Shown: positions 16,906 to 28,212 of the stretch, in pieces
Layout: every line of letters starts with the position of its first letter
Position numbering within the stretch: position 1 is the stretch's first letter
Assembly: GCF_004959855.1 (NCBI RefSeq)
Contig: NZ_SPNT01000001.1
Coordinates: 62,001 to 126,000 of the forward strand
Length of the DNA stretch: 64,000 nt
From: Nitratireductor sp. XY-223
GTDB taxonomy: Bacteria; Pseudomonadota; Alphaproteobacteria; Rhizobiales; Rhizobiaceae
Reading direction: 5' to 3'
Program-made: the position numbers and the translations under genes
Notes under the pieces: generated by a model
Seen by the model: only the letters and a program-made list of their open reading frames with translations
The model's database searches: none
What the model was told of the DNA's origin: nothing

Positions 16906-17271
16906 GTGCTGCGGACCATCGACTTCATCATTATCGGCGTGATGGCGGCAGCGGCCGTGCTGACATTTCACGTAAAGTACCGGGCCGAGGAACAGCTCGC
17001 GGAAATCAAGCGCCTGGAAGCCGAAATCCGACTCGAGGAAGACACGATCGATCTTCTGCGCGCAGACTGGAGCCTCCTCGTTCAGCCGGGGCGCCTGCAG
17101 GAGCTGGTGGACGCCCACCGGGAGGAGCTCGGGCTGGAAATCACCGAGCCGCACCAGATGGTGCTTCCCGAAGAGCTGCCCGCGCGCGTGCGCGACCTGC
17201 CCGAGCCCGTGCGCGAGATGCTGGCCGACGCCCCCGATTCCAACACCGTGACAGGATCGGTTGCGCAATGA
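16906..17271 (+). CDS. ftsL: Cell division protein FtsL
   Basis: A 121-residue bitopic protein started by GTG at 16906 after AGGAG. Residues 4-22 are the membrane helix, and residues about 27-55 are a charged coiled coil (RAEEQLAEIKRLEAEIRLEEDT is typical). FtsL binds FtsB and FtsQ and activates FtsWI. Its stop overlaps the ftsI start. Primary sequence is poorly conserved in this family; the assignment rests on topology and position between rsmH and ftsI. Confidence 0.9.
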   Translation: MLRTIDFIIIGVMAAAAVLTFHVKYRAEEQLAEIKRLEAEIRLEEDTIDLLRADWSLLVQPGRLQELVDAHREELGLEITEPHQMVLPEELPARVRDLPEPVREMLADAPDSNTVTGSVAQ

Positions 17272-19007
17272 ACCGTCTCCTCAAGCGCACAAGGCAGCGA
17301 TTGCGACGGCGGATGGGCGTTCCCAGATCCGCATCGGGCGCCGCGATCGTCGTCGACGGCGCCCGAAAATCGTCCGGCCACCAGACACGCAACCGCATCA
17401 TTCTGGTGATGATCGGCGTGTGCGTGGTCTATGCCGTGATCGCCGGACGGCTGGTCCAGTACGGTTTTCGTGACCTCGCCACCGTAGCGAGCATCGCCCG
17501 CGGCAGCGAGCTGCTTGCCTCGCGGCCGGACCTCCTGGACCGCAACGGCAAGGTTCTGGCGACGGATATCCGAACGGTCTCGCTTTATGCCCAGCCGCAC
17601 AAGATTACCGATCCCGACGAGGTGATCGAAGCCCTTGCCACCGTCCTGCCCGAGCTCGATGCCCGCACCGTGTACCGCAAGCTGAGGTCGCAATCGCAGT
17701 TCCAGTGGCTGCGCCGGCAACTGACGCCCAAGCAGCAGAGCGAAATCCTGGCGCTCGGCATTCCGGGCGTCGGCTTCCGCCCGGAAAAGCGGCGCTTCTA
17801 TCCGGGCGGCCCGACCGCCTCGCATATCGTCGGCCATGTCAATATCGACAACAAGGGCATTGCCGGGATGGAGAAATATGTCGACGGGCAGGGTCTTGCG
17901 GACCTGGCCGCCGCCGGCCTGACCATCGAGCAGCAACTGGAACCGGTGCGCCTGTCGGTCGATCTGCGCGTGCAGCACATCGTCCGAGACGAGCTTGCGG
18001 CCGCGATGCAGCGCTATCAGGCGATCGCCGCCGGCGCCGTCGTGCTCAACGCCAAGACCGGCGAAGTCCTGGCGATGTCGTCCCTGCCCGACTACGACCC
18101 GAACCTTCCGGCACAGGCGCTCGAAAAGGACCGGCTCAATCGCATGTCCGCAGGAACCTACGAGATGGGTTCGACCTTCAAGGCGTTCACGACGGCCATG
18201 GCGCTGGATTCCGGCCTGGTGACCATGGAAGACAGTTTCGATGCGCGGCGTCCGATCCGCATCGCCGGCCACACGATCAGCGATTTTCACGGCAAGCACC
18301 GGGTGCTGACGGTCCCGGAGATCTTCATCTATTCCTCCAATATCGGCACGGCCCGGATGGCCGACGTGGTCGGAATCGAGCGGCAGCGGGACTTCCTGAC
18401 GCGCATCGGCCTGCTGACGCGCATGCAGACCGAGCTTCCGGAGGTGACCAAGCCGAGCCAGCCGAAGGTCTGGAAGAAGATCAACTCGATCACCATCTCC
18501 TTCGGCCACGGTGTCGCGACAACGCCGCTGCAGACGGCGATGTCGGCAGCGGCCATGCTCAATGGCGGTCTCCTGATCCCGCCGACCTTCCTGCCGCGCA
18601 GCGAAGCCGAGGCGCAGACCGTCGCCCGCCAGGTCATCAGGCCGGAAACGAGTGCCGCGATGCGCTATCTCATGCGGCTGAATGTCGAGAAGGGTTCCGG
18701 CAGGCGCGCCGAGGTCCCCGGTTTCCGGGTGGGCGGCAAGACCGGCACGGCGGAAAAGGTGGTCAACGGCCGCTATTCGTCGGACGTGCGGTTCAACGCC
18801 TTCCTTTCCGCCTTTCCGATCGAAAACCCCCAATTCGTGGTGCTGGTGATCATCGACGAACCGAAACCGGCGGAGGGACAGAAATCAGCGACCGCGGGCC
18901 TGAATGCCGCACCGACGGTCAAGGCGATCATCCGGCGCTCGGCGGCGCTTCTCGGCGTCCGGCCGTCATTCGGTGAAGGCGATGCCGCCTTGCTTGTGTC
19001 ATATTGA
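17268..19007 (+). CDS. ftsI: Peptidoglycan transpeptidase FtsI (PBP3)
   Basis: A 579-residue septal transpeptidase. A basic cytoplasmic tail is followed by a membrane helix at residues about 43-63, a PBP dimer domain, and the penicillin-binding domain. Active-site motifs are intact: S302-TFK, SSN in IYSSNIGTARM, and KTG in GGKTGTAEK. The start overlaps the ftsL stop (ATGA). It crosslinks septal glycan made by FtsW. An 81-bp gap with a 7-bp inverted repeat (19037-19056) follows before the murEF gene. Confidence 0.96.
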   Translation: MNRLLKRTRQRLRRRMGVPRSASGAAIVVDGARKSSGHQTRNRIILVMIGVCVVYAVIAGRLVQYGFRDLATVASIARGSELLASRPDLLDRNGKVLATDIRTVSLYAQPHKITDPDEVIEALATVLPELDARTVYRKLRSQSQFQWLRRQLTPKQQSEILALGIPGVGFRPEKRRFYPGGPTASHIVGHVNIDNKGIAGMEKYVDGQGLADLAAAGLTIEQQLEPVRLSVDLRVQHIVRDELAAAMQRYQAIAAGAVVLNAKTGEVLAMSSLPDYDPNLPAQALEKDRLNRMSAGTYEMGSTFKAFTTAMALDSGLVTMEDSFDARRPIRIAGHTISDFHGKHRVLTVPEIFIYSSNIGTARMADVVGIERQRDFLTRIGLLTRMQTELPEVTKPSQPKVWKKINSITISFGHGVATTPLQTAMSAAAMLNGGLLIPPTFLPRSEAEAQTVARQVIRPETSAAMRYLMRLNVEKGSGRRAEVPGFRVGGKTGTAEKVVNGRYSSDVRFNAFLSAFPIENPQFVVLVIIDEPKPAEGQKSATAGLNAAPTVKAIIRRSAALLGVRPSFGEGDAALLVSY

Positions 19008-19088
19008 GTCTGACATAAGCACGTTTAATTCTACGGACTTCCGATTTCCCGGAAGTTCCGCAAGTCAAGGGAACGTTGGCACCGAAAG

Positions 19089-21998
19089 ATGAAGCTGAAT
19101 GAACTGGCGGCGGACCTCGCCACTATCCCGGCGGACCTGACCCAATTGGAGATCGCAGGCCTTTCGGCCGACAGCCGGGACATTCGACCGGGTTATCTCT
19201 TCGTGGCGATTGCCGGCCAGTCGCAGGACGGTGCGCAATTCATTGCCGATGCGGCGCAGAACGGCGCCGTGGCGGCCGTCGCCTCGGCACAAAGCGAGTT
19301 CGACGATCCGGGCGTGCCGGTCATCCGTGTCGCCGATCCGCGCCTGTTCCTGGCCAAGGCCGCGGCGCGATTTTTCGGCGCGCAGCCGCAGACCATGGTG
19401 GCGGTGACCGGAACCGCCGGAAAGACGTCCGTCGCCTCTTTCACCCGGCAGATCTGGGAGCGGGCGGGCATGCCGGCGGCCATGATCGGCACGACGGGCG
19501 TGGAAACGCCGACGCGCAAGCAATACGGTCAGTTGACGACGCCCGATCCGGTGGTCCTCCACCGGCTGCTTTCCGATCTTGACGGCGAGGGCATCACCCA
19601 TTGCTCCATGGAAGCGTCCAGCCACGGTCTCGACCAGCACCGGCTGGACGGGGTGCGGCTCAGCGCCGGGGCGTTCACCAATCTCGGCCGCGACCACCTC
19701 GACTACCATGCGAGCATGGAGGACTACTTTGCCGCCAAGATGCGCCTGTTCGAGGCGCTCCTGCGGCCCGGCGCACCGGCTGTCATCTTTGCCGACGATG
19801 CCTGGTCCGGACGGGCGATCGAACGGGCCAAGGCGCGCGGGCTGGAGGTGCTGACCGTCGGCCGCAACGGTGAATTCCTGACGCTCAAGCGGGTCGAGCA
19901 CCAGCGCAGCCAGCAGATTGCCGAAATCCATCACGGCGGCGCCATCTACCAGGTTACCCTGCCGCTGGCGGGGGATTTCCAGCTTTCCAACGCACTGGTG
20001 GCCGCAGGCCTGGCGATCGCGACAGGCGTGGCCGCCGGGGCGGCGATCGCCGCACTTGAGCACCTGCACGGCGCGTCCGGGCGGCTCGAGCTGGTCGGCA
20101 CCACGCAAAGGGGCGTTCCGGCCTATGTGGACTATGCCCACAAGCCCGAGGCGCTGGAGCAGGTATTGCAGTCCGTGCGGCCCTTTACCACCGGGCGTGT
20201 CGTCGTGGTGTTCGGCTGCGGCGGCGACCGGGACCGCGGCAAGCGGCCGATCATGGGCGAGATCGCGACACGGCTTGCCGACATGGTGATCGTGACCGAC
20301 GACAATCCACGCAGCGAGGATGCGGGCAGCATCCGTGCCGAAATCCTGGCGGAGGCGCCCGGCGCGCTGGAGATCGGCGACCGCGCCCAGGCGATCGCCG
20401 ATGCCGTGGCGATGGTTGCCGAAGGCGATACGCTGGTGGTTGCCGGCAAGGGGCACGAAGAGGGCCAGACCGTAGGCGATACGGTGTTGCCGTTCTCCGA
20501 CCACGAGGAGATCCGCAAGGCGATCGCCAGGCAATCGCCGCGGGACCGGCTTTGGACGACCGCCGACATGATCGATGCCATGAGCGGCCGCCCCGTCGGC
20601 AACCTTCCGGAGGGCATTGACGGCATATCCATCGACAGCCGCTCGATCGGGCAGGGCGAGGCCTTTTTCGCCATCAAGGGCGATCGCTTCGACGGCCATG
20701 ACTTCACCAGTTCCGCCGTGGCGAACGGTGCGGCGCTGCTGGTGGTTTCGGAGTCCAGGCTTCCCGCGCTCGGACGCGTGCAGGCGCCGATGATCGTCGT
20801 CGACGATGTCCTTGAGGCAATGGCCCGGCTGGGCGTCGCGGCGCGGGCCAGAACCAAGGCGCGGATCATCGCGGTGACCGGGTCGGTCGGCAAGACGACG
20901 ACCAAGGAAATGCTGCGGCACGTGCTGTCCGCACAGGGCAATGTCCACGCCTCCGTGGCGTCTTTCAACAATCACTGGGGCGTGCCGCTGACCCTGGCGC
21001 GCATGCCGAGGGACACGGCGTACGGCGTATTCGAGATCGGCATGAACCACGCCGACGAGATCCGTCCGCTGGTCAAGTTGGTGCGACCGCATATCGCCAT
21101 CGTCACCGCAATCGCCGCGGCGCATCTCGGTCACTTCAAAAACCTGTCGGAAATCGCCGCCGCCAAGGCCGAGATATTCGAGGGCGTTGGGTCGGGCGGC
21201 CATGTCCTGCTGAACCGCGACAGCGAGAAATTCGCCCAGCTCAAGAAGACGGCGGCAGCGCTGGACATTGCCAATATCCACGCATTCGGTCAGCACAGGC
21301 AGGCCGACATCAGGCTGTTGAACTGGCAGCCGCAGGAAAACGGTTCGACTGCCGAGTTCAATGTCCTTGGCGAGAAGATTTCGGTGTCGGTCGGCGTTCC
21401 GGGGCGGCATATCGTGCAGAACGCTTTGGCAGTGGCCGGCGCCGCCAAGCTGGCCGGCGCCGATCTGAGGGTGGCGGTGAAGTCCCTGGCGGACCTTGCG
21501 CCATCGAAGGGCCGCGGCACGCGCCATGTGCTGCAGATGGGCGGCGGCGCACTCACGGTCATCGACGACAGCTACAACGCCAATCCGGCATCGATGCGTG
21601 CCGGCATCGCATTGCTGCGCGACACGCCGGTCGCGGCGGGCGGGCGGCGCATCGCGGTGCTCGGCGACATGCTGGAACTCGGATCCTTCTCGAAAAAGCT
21701 GCATGTCGGGTTGCAGGCGCCCCTTGAGGAAGCCGGAATCGACCTGGTACTGCTCGGCGGTCCGGAGATGGCTGCCCTTAACGATTCACTCGGCGACACA
21801 CCCACACACCGGCATTTCGACACCGTCGAGGCGCTGCAGCCGGTTCTGCTGGAGACGGTGAGGCCGGGCGATGTCGTGCTGATCAAATCGTCCAACGGGA
21901 TCGGATTTTCCCGGCTCGTCTCGGCCTTGGTTGACAAGTATCCGGCTGTGTCCGACAGCGGAGCGGGACAAACAATGCGCGAGGGGGTATCCGCCTAA
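19089..21998 (+). CDS. murE-murF: Fused MurE-MurF: mDAP-adding and D-Ala-D-Ala-adding ligases in one protein
   Basis: A single 969-residue frame without interruption. Residues 1 to about 480 are MurE: P-loop TGTAGKTS (107-114), and DNPR (405-408), the motif that selects meso-diaminopimelate. Residues about 488-969 are MurF, starting at [15 protein letters not shown], with P-loop [11 protein letters not shown] (597-607) and [10 protein letters not shown]. The linker is only about 7 residues (RQSPRDR). Both halves are full length with intact ATP sites, so the protein should catalyse two successive cytoplasmic steps of lipid II precursor synthesis. In most relatives these are separate adjacent genes; a MurE-MurF fusion is known in Bordetella. 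The stop overlaps the mraY start (TAATG). Confidence 0.95.
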   Translation: MKLNELAADLATIPADLTQLEIAGLSADSRDIRPGYLFVAIAGQSQDGAQFIADAAQNGAVAAVASAQSEFDDPGVPVIRVADPRLFLAKAAARFFGAQPQTMVAVTGTAGKTSVASFTRQIWERAGMPAAMIGTTGVETPTRKQYGQLTTPDPVVLHRLLSDLDGEGITHCSMEASSHGLDQHRLDGVRLSAGAFTNLGRDHLDYHASMEDYFAAKMRLFEALLRPGAPAVIFADDAWSGRAIERAKARGLEVLTVGRNGEFLTLKRVEHQRSQQIAEIHHGGAIYQVTLPLAGDFQLSNALVAAGLAIATGVAAGAAIAALEHLHGASGRLELVGTTQRGVPAYVDYAHKPEALEQVLQSVRPFTTGRVVVVFGCGGDRDRGKRPIMGEIATRLADMVIVTDDNPRSEDAGSIRAEILAEAPGALEIGDRAQAIADAVAMVAEGDTLVVAGKGHEEGQTVGDTVLPFSDHEEIRKAIARQSPRDRLWTTADMIDAMSGRPVGNLPEGIDGISIDSRSIGQGEAFFAIKGDRFDGHDFTSSAVANGAALLVVSESRLPALGRVQAPMIVVDDVLEAMARLGVAARARTKARIIAVTGSVGKTTTKEMLRHVLSAQGNVHASVASFNNHWGVPLTLARMPRDTAYGVFEIGMNHADEIRPLVKLVRPHIAIVTAIAAAHLGHFKNLSEIAAAKAEIFEGVGSGGHVLLNRDSEKFAQLKKTAAALDIANIHAFGQHRQADIRLLNWQPQENGSTAEFNVLGEKISVSVGVPGRHIVQNALAVAGAAKLAGADLRVAVKSLADLAPSKGRGTRHVLQMGGGALTVIDDSYNANPASMRAGIALLRDTPVAAGGRRIAVLGDMLELGSFSKKLHVGLQAPLEEAGIDLVLLGGPEMAALNDSLGDTPTHRHFDTVEALQPVLLETVRPGDVVLIKSSNGIGFSRLVSALVDKYPAVSDSGAGQTMREGVSA

Positions 21999-23101
21999 TG
22001 CTCATCTGGCTCGTCGAACTATCCGATCAATTTCAGATCTTCAATCTTTTCAGATACATAACGTTTCGGACCGGCGCTGCCACCCTGACCTCCGCGATGA
22101 TCGTCTTTCTGTTCGGGCCGCGAATCATCGCCTCGCTTTCGGTGCGCCAGGGGCGCGGACAGCCGATTCGCGCGGACGGGCCGCAAACCCACTTCAAGAA
22201 GGCCGGCACGCCCACCATGGGCGGATTGATGATCCTGACCGGCATCATCGTCAGTTCGGTCCTTTGGGCGGACCTTTCCAACATCTACATCGTCACGACC
22301 CTGCTCGTGGCGCTGGGCTTCGGCGCGATCGGGTTTTACGACGACTATCTCAAGGTGACCCAGCAGACGCATCGCGGCATGTCGGGCAAGATGCGCCTGC
22401 TTGTCGAGTTCATTATCGCCGGGTTGGCGGTCTACGCCATCATGATCGCGTCCCTGGCGGCCGGCGGTGGCAATGGCGCGAATTTCGGCTCCTCGCTCGC
22501 CTTTCCGTTCTTCAAGGATTTCGTCGTCGATCTCGGCTGGTTCTACATCGCGTTCGGCGCATTCGTGGTGGTCGGCGCGGGCAACGCGGTCAACCTGACG
22601 GACGGCCTCGACGGGCTTGCCATCGTGCCGATCATGATTGCCGCTGCGTCCTTCGGCGTGATTGCCTATCTTGCGGGCAACGCGCTTTTTGCCAATTACC
22701 TGCAGATCAATTTCGTTCCGGGCACGGGCGAACTCTCCGTCGTCCTCGGCGCGGTGATCGGCGCGGGGCTTGGTTTTCTTTGGTTCAACGCGCCGCCCGC
22801 CGCCATCTTCATGGGCGACACCGGATCGCTGGCGCTCGGCGGCCTCGTCGGCACCGTGGCCGTCGCCACCAAGCACGAACTGGTCATGATCATCATCGGC
22901 GGCCTGTTCGTGGCCGAGGCGCTGTCGGTCATCATCCAGGTCGCGTCGTTCAAGCTCACCGGAAAACGCGTCTTCCTCATGGCGCCGATCCATCACCACT
23001 TCGAGCGCCTCGGCTGGACCGAGAGCCAGGTGGTGATCCGCTTCTGGATCATCGCCGTCGGTCTTGCCATGCTCGGCCTTGCTACGCTCAAGCTGCGGTG
23101 A
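21998..23101 (+). CDS. mraY: Phospho-MurNAc-pentapeptide translocase MraY
   Basis: A 367-residue integral membrane enzyme with about ten helices that makes lipid I. Signature motifs are present: the catalytic DD in [34 protein letters not shown], and the HHHFE loop in [12 protein letters not shown]. It starts one base inside the murEF stop codon, showing tight coupling. Confidence 0.97.
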   Translation: MLIWLVELSDQFQIFNLFRYITFRTGAATLTSAMIVFLFGPRIIASLSVRQGRGQPIRADGPQTHFKKAGTPTMGGLMILTGIIVSSVLWADLSNIYIVTTLLVALGFGAIGFYDDYLKVTQQTHRGMSGKMRLLVEFIIAGLAVYAIMIASLAAGGGNGANFGSSLAFPFFKDFVVDLGWFYIAFGAFVVVGAGNAVNLTDGLDGLAIVPIMIAAASFGVIAYLAGNALFANYLQINFVPGTGELSVVLGAVIGAGLGFLWFNAPPAAIFMGDTGSLALGGLVGTVAVATKHELVMIIIGGLFVAEALSVIIQVASFKLTGKRVFLMAPIHHHFERLGWTESQVVIRFWIIAVGLAMLGLATLKLR

Positions 23102-23105
23102 GCCG

Positions 23106-24512
23106 ATGATCGTGGCGACCGCTTTTTCGGGATTGACCGTAGCCCTTTTCGGGCTGGGCGGGTCCGGCATCGCCACGGCCCTTGCGCTCATTGCCGGCGA
23201 CTGCGCGGTCGTCGCCTGGGACGACAATCCGGACCGGGTCGCAGAGGCGTCCGAAGCCGGAATCCCCACACAAGACCTGCGGACGATCGACTGGGCGGGC
23301 AAGGCGGCGCTGGTGCTGGCGCCGGGCGTTCCCCTGACCCATCCGAAGCCGCACTGGAGCGTCGATCTGGCGCGCGCCGCCGGGGTCGAGATCATCGGTG
23401 ACATCGAGCTCTTCGTGCGTCAGCGGCGCATGCAGGCGCCGGGTTGCCCCTTTATCGCCATCACCGGCACCAACGGCAAATCGACCACCACGGCGCTGAT
23501 CGCCCACATCCTCGAGGAGGCCGGCCGCGACACGCAGATGGGCGGCAATATCGGCACCGCTGTTATGACGCTGGAGCCGCCGAAGGACGGCCGTTTCTTC
23601 GTCGTCGAGTGCTCGTCCTACCAGGTCGACCTGGCGCCCTCGATCGACCCCTCGGCCGGTGTGCTTTTGAACCTGTCGCCGGATCACCTCGACCGGCACG
23701 GGACCATGCAGCACTATGCGGATGTGAAGGAACGCCTGGTTGCCGGAAGCGACGTGGCGATCGTCGGGACGGACGACCACTGGTGCGCGCTGATCGCGGA
23801 CCGCCTGGAACGGGCCTCGACCGACGTCATTCGGATCTCCAAGCGCAATGTCCTCGCGGACGGCTATTACGCTGACGGATCGAAGATCATGCGAGCCTCC
23901 GGCGGCACGGCGCACACCGTTGCCGACCTGTCGGGCATCGCGACGCTGCGCGGCGCGCATAATGCCCAGAATGCGGCGGCCGCCATCGCCGCCTGCATCG
24001 CTGTTGGTCTTTCGGAAACGGAAATCCTTTCCGGCCTCAGGAGCTTCGCTGGCCTTGCGCACCGGATGCAGCCCGTCGGGCGTCGCGGCCGGGTGCTATT
24101 CGTCAACGATTCTAAGGCCACGAATGCCGACGCGGCGGCGCCGGCGCTGTCGAGCTTCAAGCGCATCTACTGGATTGCCGGGGGACTGCCGAAGGATGGC
24201 GGCATCCGGCCGCTCTCAAGCTGGTTTTCCCATATCGCGAAAGCCTATCTGATCGGCGAGGCAGCGCCGCAATTCGCTGCTACGCTGGGCGACGATGTCG
24301 CCTACGAGATTACCGAGACGCTGGATCGCGCTGTCGCCAGGGCGGCGGCGGACGCCGCCGAGGACGGTGACGAGGAACCCGTTGTCCTCCTGTCGCCGGC
24401 CTGCGCCAGCTTCGACCAGTACAAGAATTTCGAAATCCGCGGAAACGCCTTTGTCGACTGCGTCGCGCAACTGCCGGATATCACCATGCTCGTGGACCCG
24501 AAGGAGGCCTGA
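23106..24512 (+). CDS. murD: UDP-MurNAc-L-Ala:D-Glu ligase MurD
   Basis: A 468-residue ATP-dependent ligase. The start is [16 protein letters not shown] at 23106, four bases after the mraY stop; the frame is open further upstream but overlaps mraY. The N-terminal Rossmann-like domain has [11 protein letters not shown], the central domain has the P-loop [13 protein letters not shown], and the C-terminal domain has [15 protein letters not shown] and [10 protein letters not shown]. It adds D-glutamate to UDP-MurNAc-L-Ala. Confidence 0.97.
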   Translation: MIVATAFSGLTVALFGLGGSGIATALALIAGDCAVVAWDDNPDRVAEASEAGIPTQDLRTIDWAGKAALVLAPGVPLTHPKPHWSVDLARAAGVEIIGDIELFVRQRRMQAPGCPFIAITGTNGKSTTTALIAHILEEAGRDTQMGGNIGTAVMTLEPPKDGRFFVVECSSYQVDLAPSIDPSAGVLLNLSPDHLDRHGTMQHYADVKERLVAGSDVAIVGTDDHWCALIADRLERASTDVIRISKRNVLADGYYADGSKIMRASGGTAHTVADLSGIATLRGAHNAQNAAAAIAACIAVGLSETEILSGLRSFAGLAHRMQPVGRRGRVLFVNDSKATNADAAAPALSSFKRIYWIAGGLPKDGGIRPLSSWFSHIAKAYLIGEAAPQFAATLGDDVAYEITETLDRAVARAAADAAEDGDEEPVVLLSPACASFDQYKNFEIRGNAFVDCVAQLPDITMLVDPKEA

Positions 24513-24514
24513 AG

Positions 24515-25675
24515 ATGGTAAGCCGCGCTGAACGGGGACCGATTTCGGACTGGTTCTGGACGATAGACCGGTATCTGCTGGCGATCTTCGTCATCCTGAT
24601 CGGTACCGGTTTCATGCTGTCATTCGCCGCCAGCCCCGGTGTTGCCGAGCGCCTCGACATCGACAATCTGCACTTCGTCAAGAGGCATGCGCTGTTCATC
24701 TTTCCGGCGCTTGCGGTGATGATCGGCCTGTCGTTCCTGTCACCGCGGCAGGTCAGGCGCGGCGCGCTGCTCCTGCTGGCGCTGTCCATCGCCATGATGG
24801 TGTTCACCCAGTTCTACGGGTTCGAGGCAAAGGGTTCGCGCCGCTGGTTCGCGATTGCCGGTTTCTCCGTCCAGCCGTCGGAGTTCCTGAAGCCGGCCTT
24901 TATCGTCATCTGCGCCTGGCTGTTTTCCGAGCATTCGCGCCATCCGGACATTCCCGGGAACCTCTTTGCCATCATCCTGTTCGGCATCGTCGTCGCGCTG
25001 CTGGTGGCGCAGCCCGATCTCGGCCAGACGATCCTCGTCGCCATTGCCTGGGGCACGCTGTTCTTCATGGCCGGGATGCCGTGGTTCTGGATCATCCTGC
25101 TTGCCTGCGCGGCGATCGGCCTGTTCGTCTCCGCTTATTTCGTGTTTCCGCATGTCGCCGGGCGTATCGACCGGTTCCTGACCGGGGAGGGCGACACGCA
25201 CCAGGTCGACACCGCCCGCGAGGCGATTGTGCGTGGCGACTGGTTAGGCCAGGGCCCGGGCGAGGGGACCATCAAGCGCATCCTGCCGGACAGCCACACA
25301 GACTTCATTTTCTCGGTCGCCGCCGAAGAATTCGGTATCATCTTCTGCCTCGTGCTGGTGCTCGTCTTTGCCTATATCGTGTTGCGCGGGTTGAGCCATG
25401 CGAGCCGCGAGGGCGATGAATTCACCCGTCTTGCCATTGCCGGCCTGACCATGCTGATCGGCCTGCAGTCGATGATCCATATCGGCGTCAATCTCGAGTT
25501 GCTGCCGGCAAAGGGCATGACGCTGCCGCTGATCTCCTACGGCGGCTCTTCCATGCTGGCGATTTCGATCACCGCCGGCTTCCTGCTTGCGCTGACGCGG
25601 CGCAATCCCGAAAAACGGGCGACCGGCAGGCAGGAATCCTATCACGACGCGCCGCTCGGTGCCGGGCAGGTGTAG
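24515..25675 (+). CDS. ftsW: SEDS peptidoglycan polymerase FtsW
   Basis: A 386-residue protein with about ten membrane helices, the septal glycosyltransferase partner of FtsI. SEDS signatures: SRRWFAIAGFSVQPSEFLKPA, the extracellular loop with ILPDSHTDFIFSVAAEEFG, and the C-terminal LPLISYGGSSMLA. It starts 2 bp after murD. Confidence 0.96.
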   Translation: MVSRAERGPISDWFWTIDRYLLAIFVILIGTGFMLSFAASPGVAERLDIDNLHFVKRHALFIFPALAVMIGLSFLSPRQVRRGALLLLALSIAMMVFTQFYGFEAKGSRRWFAIAGFSVQPSEFLKPAFIVICAWLFSEHSRHPDIPGNLFAIILFGIVVALLVAQPDLGQTILVAIAWGTLFFMAGMPWFWIILLACAAIGLFVSAYFVFPHVAGRIDRFLTGEGDTHQVDTAREAIVRGDWLGQGPGEGTIKRILPDSHTDFIFSVAAEEFGIIFCLVLVLVFAYIVLRGLSHASREGDEFTRLAIAGLTMLIGLQSMIHIGVNLELLPAKGMTLPLISYGGSSMLAISITAGFLLALTRRNPEKRATGRQESYHDAPLGAGQV

Positions 25676-25678
25676 CCT

Positions 25679-26800
25679 ATGGCGCCACTTGTTCTTCTGT
25701 GTGCCGGCGGCACCGGCGGTCACCTGTTCCCGGCCGAAGCGCTTGCGCATGAAATGCGCGGCCGCGGTTTTGCCGTGCATCTGGTGACGGACAGGCGTGC
25801 GGAACGGTTTTCCGGCTCCTTTCCCGCTGATGAGATACACATCGTCCGGTCGGCGACCATCACATCGAAGAACCCGATTGCCCTTGCACGCACCGGATGG
25901 GCGCTGTTCCAGGGTCTGCGCGAATCCGGCAGGCTGATGGCGCGGCTGAGGCCTTCGGCCGTCGTCGGTTTCGGCGGCTATCCGACGCTGCCGCCGCTGA
26001 TGGCGTCGAGCCGTGCCGGCATACCAAGCCTGATTCACGAGCAGAATGCCGTCATGGGACGCGCCAACCGGTTCCTGGCTCCGCGGGTGCGGGCCATAGC
26101 CGGCGGGTTCCTGCCGGCGGGCGGGGGACCGTTCGGCGACAAGGTCGTCGAAACCGGCAATCCGGTGCGTCCGGATGTGCTCGAGGCGGCTGAAACGCCC
26201 TATCGCGCGGCCACCGGCACCGAACCCTTCCACCTGCTTGTCTTCGGCGGCAGCCAGGGCGCCCGTTTCTTTTCCGAAATCATGCCCGAGGCGCTGGTCG
26301 CCGTTCCCGAAGCCTTGCGCAACAGGATGCGCATCACCCAGCAGGTCCGACCGGAAGACCGGGAGCCGGTCGAGGCGTTCTACCGGGACAATCTGATCGA
26401 GGCGGAAATTTCGCCATTCTTTGACGATATGGCTGAAAGGATCGCCGGCGCGCAGCTCGTCATCAGCCGCTCGGGCGCTTCGACGGTGTCGGAACTCTCC
26501 GTGATCGGCCGCCCCGCTATCCTTGTGCCGTTTCCGCATGCGCTCGATCACGACCAGGCAGCGAACGCGGCCGCACTGCAGGAAAAGGGCGGCGCGCAGG
26601 TCATTCCGCAATCGGAGCTCGATGCGGACAGGCTTTCGTCCCTGCTTGTGTCCCTGATCGAGGATCCGGACCGGCTGGCGGACATGGCCGAGAAGGCCAA
26701 GGCTTCCGGACAACCTTCGGCGGCGCGCTTGCTCGGCGATCTCGTTGCCTTTATGGCGGTGGGACAAACGCCAAGCGAGGAGCGGGGAGCAGACGAATGA
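25679..26800 (+). CDS. murG: UDP-GlcNAc transferase MurG
   Basis: A 373-residue GT-B glycosyltransferase that converts lipid I to lipid II at the inner face of the membrane. The first Gly-rich loop is [16 protein letters not shown], the second [15 protein letters not shown], and the UDP-GlcNAc site is [24 protein letters not shown] with DHDQAANA following. It starts 3 bp after ftsW and overlaps murC by 4 bp. Confidence 0.97.
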   Translation: MAPLVLLCAGGTGGHLFPAEALAHEMRGRGFAVHLVTDRRAERFSGSFPADEIHIVRSATITSKNPIALARTGWALFQGLRESGRLMARLRPSAVVGFGGYPTLPPLMASSRAGIPSLIHEQNAVMGRANRFLAPRVRAIAGGFLPAGGGPFGDKVVETGNPVRPDVLEAAETPYRAATGTEPFHLLVFGGSQGARFFSEIMPEALVAVPEALRNRMRITQQVRPEDREPVEAFYRDNLIEAEISPFFDDMAERIAGAQLVISRSGASTVSELSVIGRPAILVPFPHALDHDQAANAAALQEKGGAQVIPQSELDADRLSSLLVSLIEDPDRLADMAEKAKASGQPSAARLLGDLVAFMAVGQTPSEERGADE

Positions 26801-28212
26801 AAATGCCGCAGAACATTGGCCTGGTCCATTTTGTCGGTATCGGCGGTATCGGCATGAGCGGCATTGCGGAAATGCTCCATAATCTCGGTCACAGCGTGCA
26901 GGGGTCCGATATCTCCGACAATGCCAATGTCCAGCGGCTGCGGGATAAGGGCATCCCGGTCGCCATCGGTCACAACGGCGAAAACCTGGGCGATGCGGAG
27001 GTGCTGGTCGTCTCGACCGCCATACGCAAGGACAATCCGGAGCTTGCCGCGGCCCGCGAACGGGGCATTCCGATCGTTCGGCGCGCCGAAATGCTGGCCG
27101 AGCTGATGCGTTTCCGCAATGCGGTTGCCATCGGGGGAACCCACGGAAAGACCACCACGACGTCCATGGTGGCAACGCTTCTCGATGCCGGCGGCCTCGA
27201 TCCGACCGTGATCAATGGCGGCATCATCAATGCCTACGGAACCAATGCTCATATGGGCGGCGGCGAGTGGATGGTGGTCGAGGCGGACGAGTCCGACGGC
27301 ACGTTTTTGAAACTGCCCGCCGATGTCGCCGTCGTCACCAACATCGATCCCGAACATCTCGACCACTATGGCAACTTCGACAATGTTCGGGAGGCCTTCG
27401 CGCAGTTCGTTGAGAACGTGCCGTTTTACGGGTTCGGCGTCATGTGCGTCGACCACCCGGAGGTGCAGGCGCTCGTCGGCCGCATCGATGATCGAAGGGT
27501 GGTGACTTACGGCGAAAATCCGCAGGCGGACGTGCGCTACCACAACCTGCGCATGAACGGGCCGAGCTCGGTCTTCGATGTCTCGATCCGCAACCGCAAG
27601 AGCGGCGACTTCACGGAAGTCAGGGACCTGACCCTGCCGATGCCGGGCCAGTACAATGTGGCGAACGCGACGGCGGCGATCGCCGTTGCCCACGAGCTTG
27701 GCCTCGACGAGGCGGCGATCGCCCGCGGCCTTGCCGCCTTCGGCGGGGTCAAGCGGCGGTTCACGCATGTGGGCAATTGGCGCGGCGTCGATATCTTCGA
27801 CGACTACGCGCACCATCCGGTGGAGATAAAGGCGGTGCTCTCGGCTGCCCGGCAGGCCTGTTCCGGGCGTGTCATTGCCGTGGCCCAGCCGCATCGATAC
27901 ACGAGGCTTGAAAGCCTGTTCGACGAATTTGCCGCCTGTTTCAACGATGCCGACACCGTCGCCATCGCGCCGGTCTTTGCCGCCGGAGAGGAGCCCATCG
28001 ACGGGGTTTCCTCTGAGGAACTGGTGCAGCGCATTCGCGCCGGCGGACACCGCGACGCGCGGACATTCGAGGGAGAGGATCACCTGGCGCCGCTGATCGC
28101 GGCCCTCGCCGAAGCCGACGATTTTGTCGTCTGTCTCGGAGCGGGCAGCATCACCAACTGGGCAGCAGCGCTGCAAACTCAGCTCGAGGCGACGGACGGG
28201 GCGGATCTATGA
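26797..28212 (+). CDS. murC: UDP-MurNAc:L-Ala ligase MurC
   Basis: A 471-residue ligase that starts the stem peptide. N-terminal [16 protein letters not shown] binds UDP, the P-loop is [13 protein letters not shown], and [31 protein letters not shown] and [13 protein letters not shown] are typical. The start overlaps the murG stop (ATGA) and the end overlaps murB. Confidence 0.97.
   Translation: MKMPQNIGLVHFVGIGGIGMSGIAEMLHNLGHSVQGSDISDNANVQRLRDKGIPVAIGHNGENLGDAEVLVVSTAIRKDNPELAAARERGIPIVRRAEMLAELMRFRNAVAIGGTHGKTTTTSMVATLLDAGGLDPTVINGGIINAYGTNAHMGGGEWMVVEADESDGTFLKLPADVAVVTNIDPEHLDHYGNFDNVREAFAQFVENVPFYGFGVMCVDHPEVQALVGRIDDRRVVTYGENPQADVRYHNLRMNGPSSVFDVSIRNRKSGDFTEVRDLTLPMPGQYNVANATAAIAVAHELGLDEAAIARGLAAFGGVKRRFTHVGNWRGVDIFDDYAHHPVEIKAVLSAARQACSGRVIAVAQPHRYTRLESLFDEFAACFNDADTVAIAPVFAAGEEPIDGVSSEELVQRIRAGGHRDARTFEGEDHLAPLIAALAEADDFVVCLGAGSITNWAAALQTQLEATDGADL

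Noticed and set aside
20520-20560. Possibility that the MurE-MurF join is a sequencing error
   Set aside because: Both halves are in one frame with normal sequence on each side, and the short linker is plausible. A missing stop cannot be excluded without reads, but nothing in the sequence indicates a frameshift.
19065-21704. A very long open frame antisense to murEF
   Set aside because: It mirrors the GC-rich codon pattern of murEF, has no domain that I recognise and is unusually rich in Arg, His and Gly. Similar antisense frames lie opposite the ABC exporter (12761-14557), murG-murC (25244-28176), ligA (46991-48625) and the Rieske fusions (59777-63356); all are treated as shadows.
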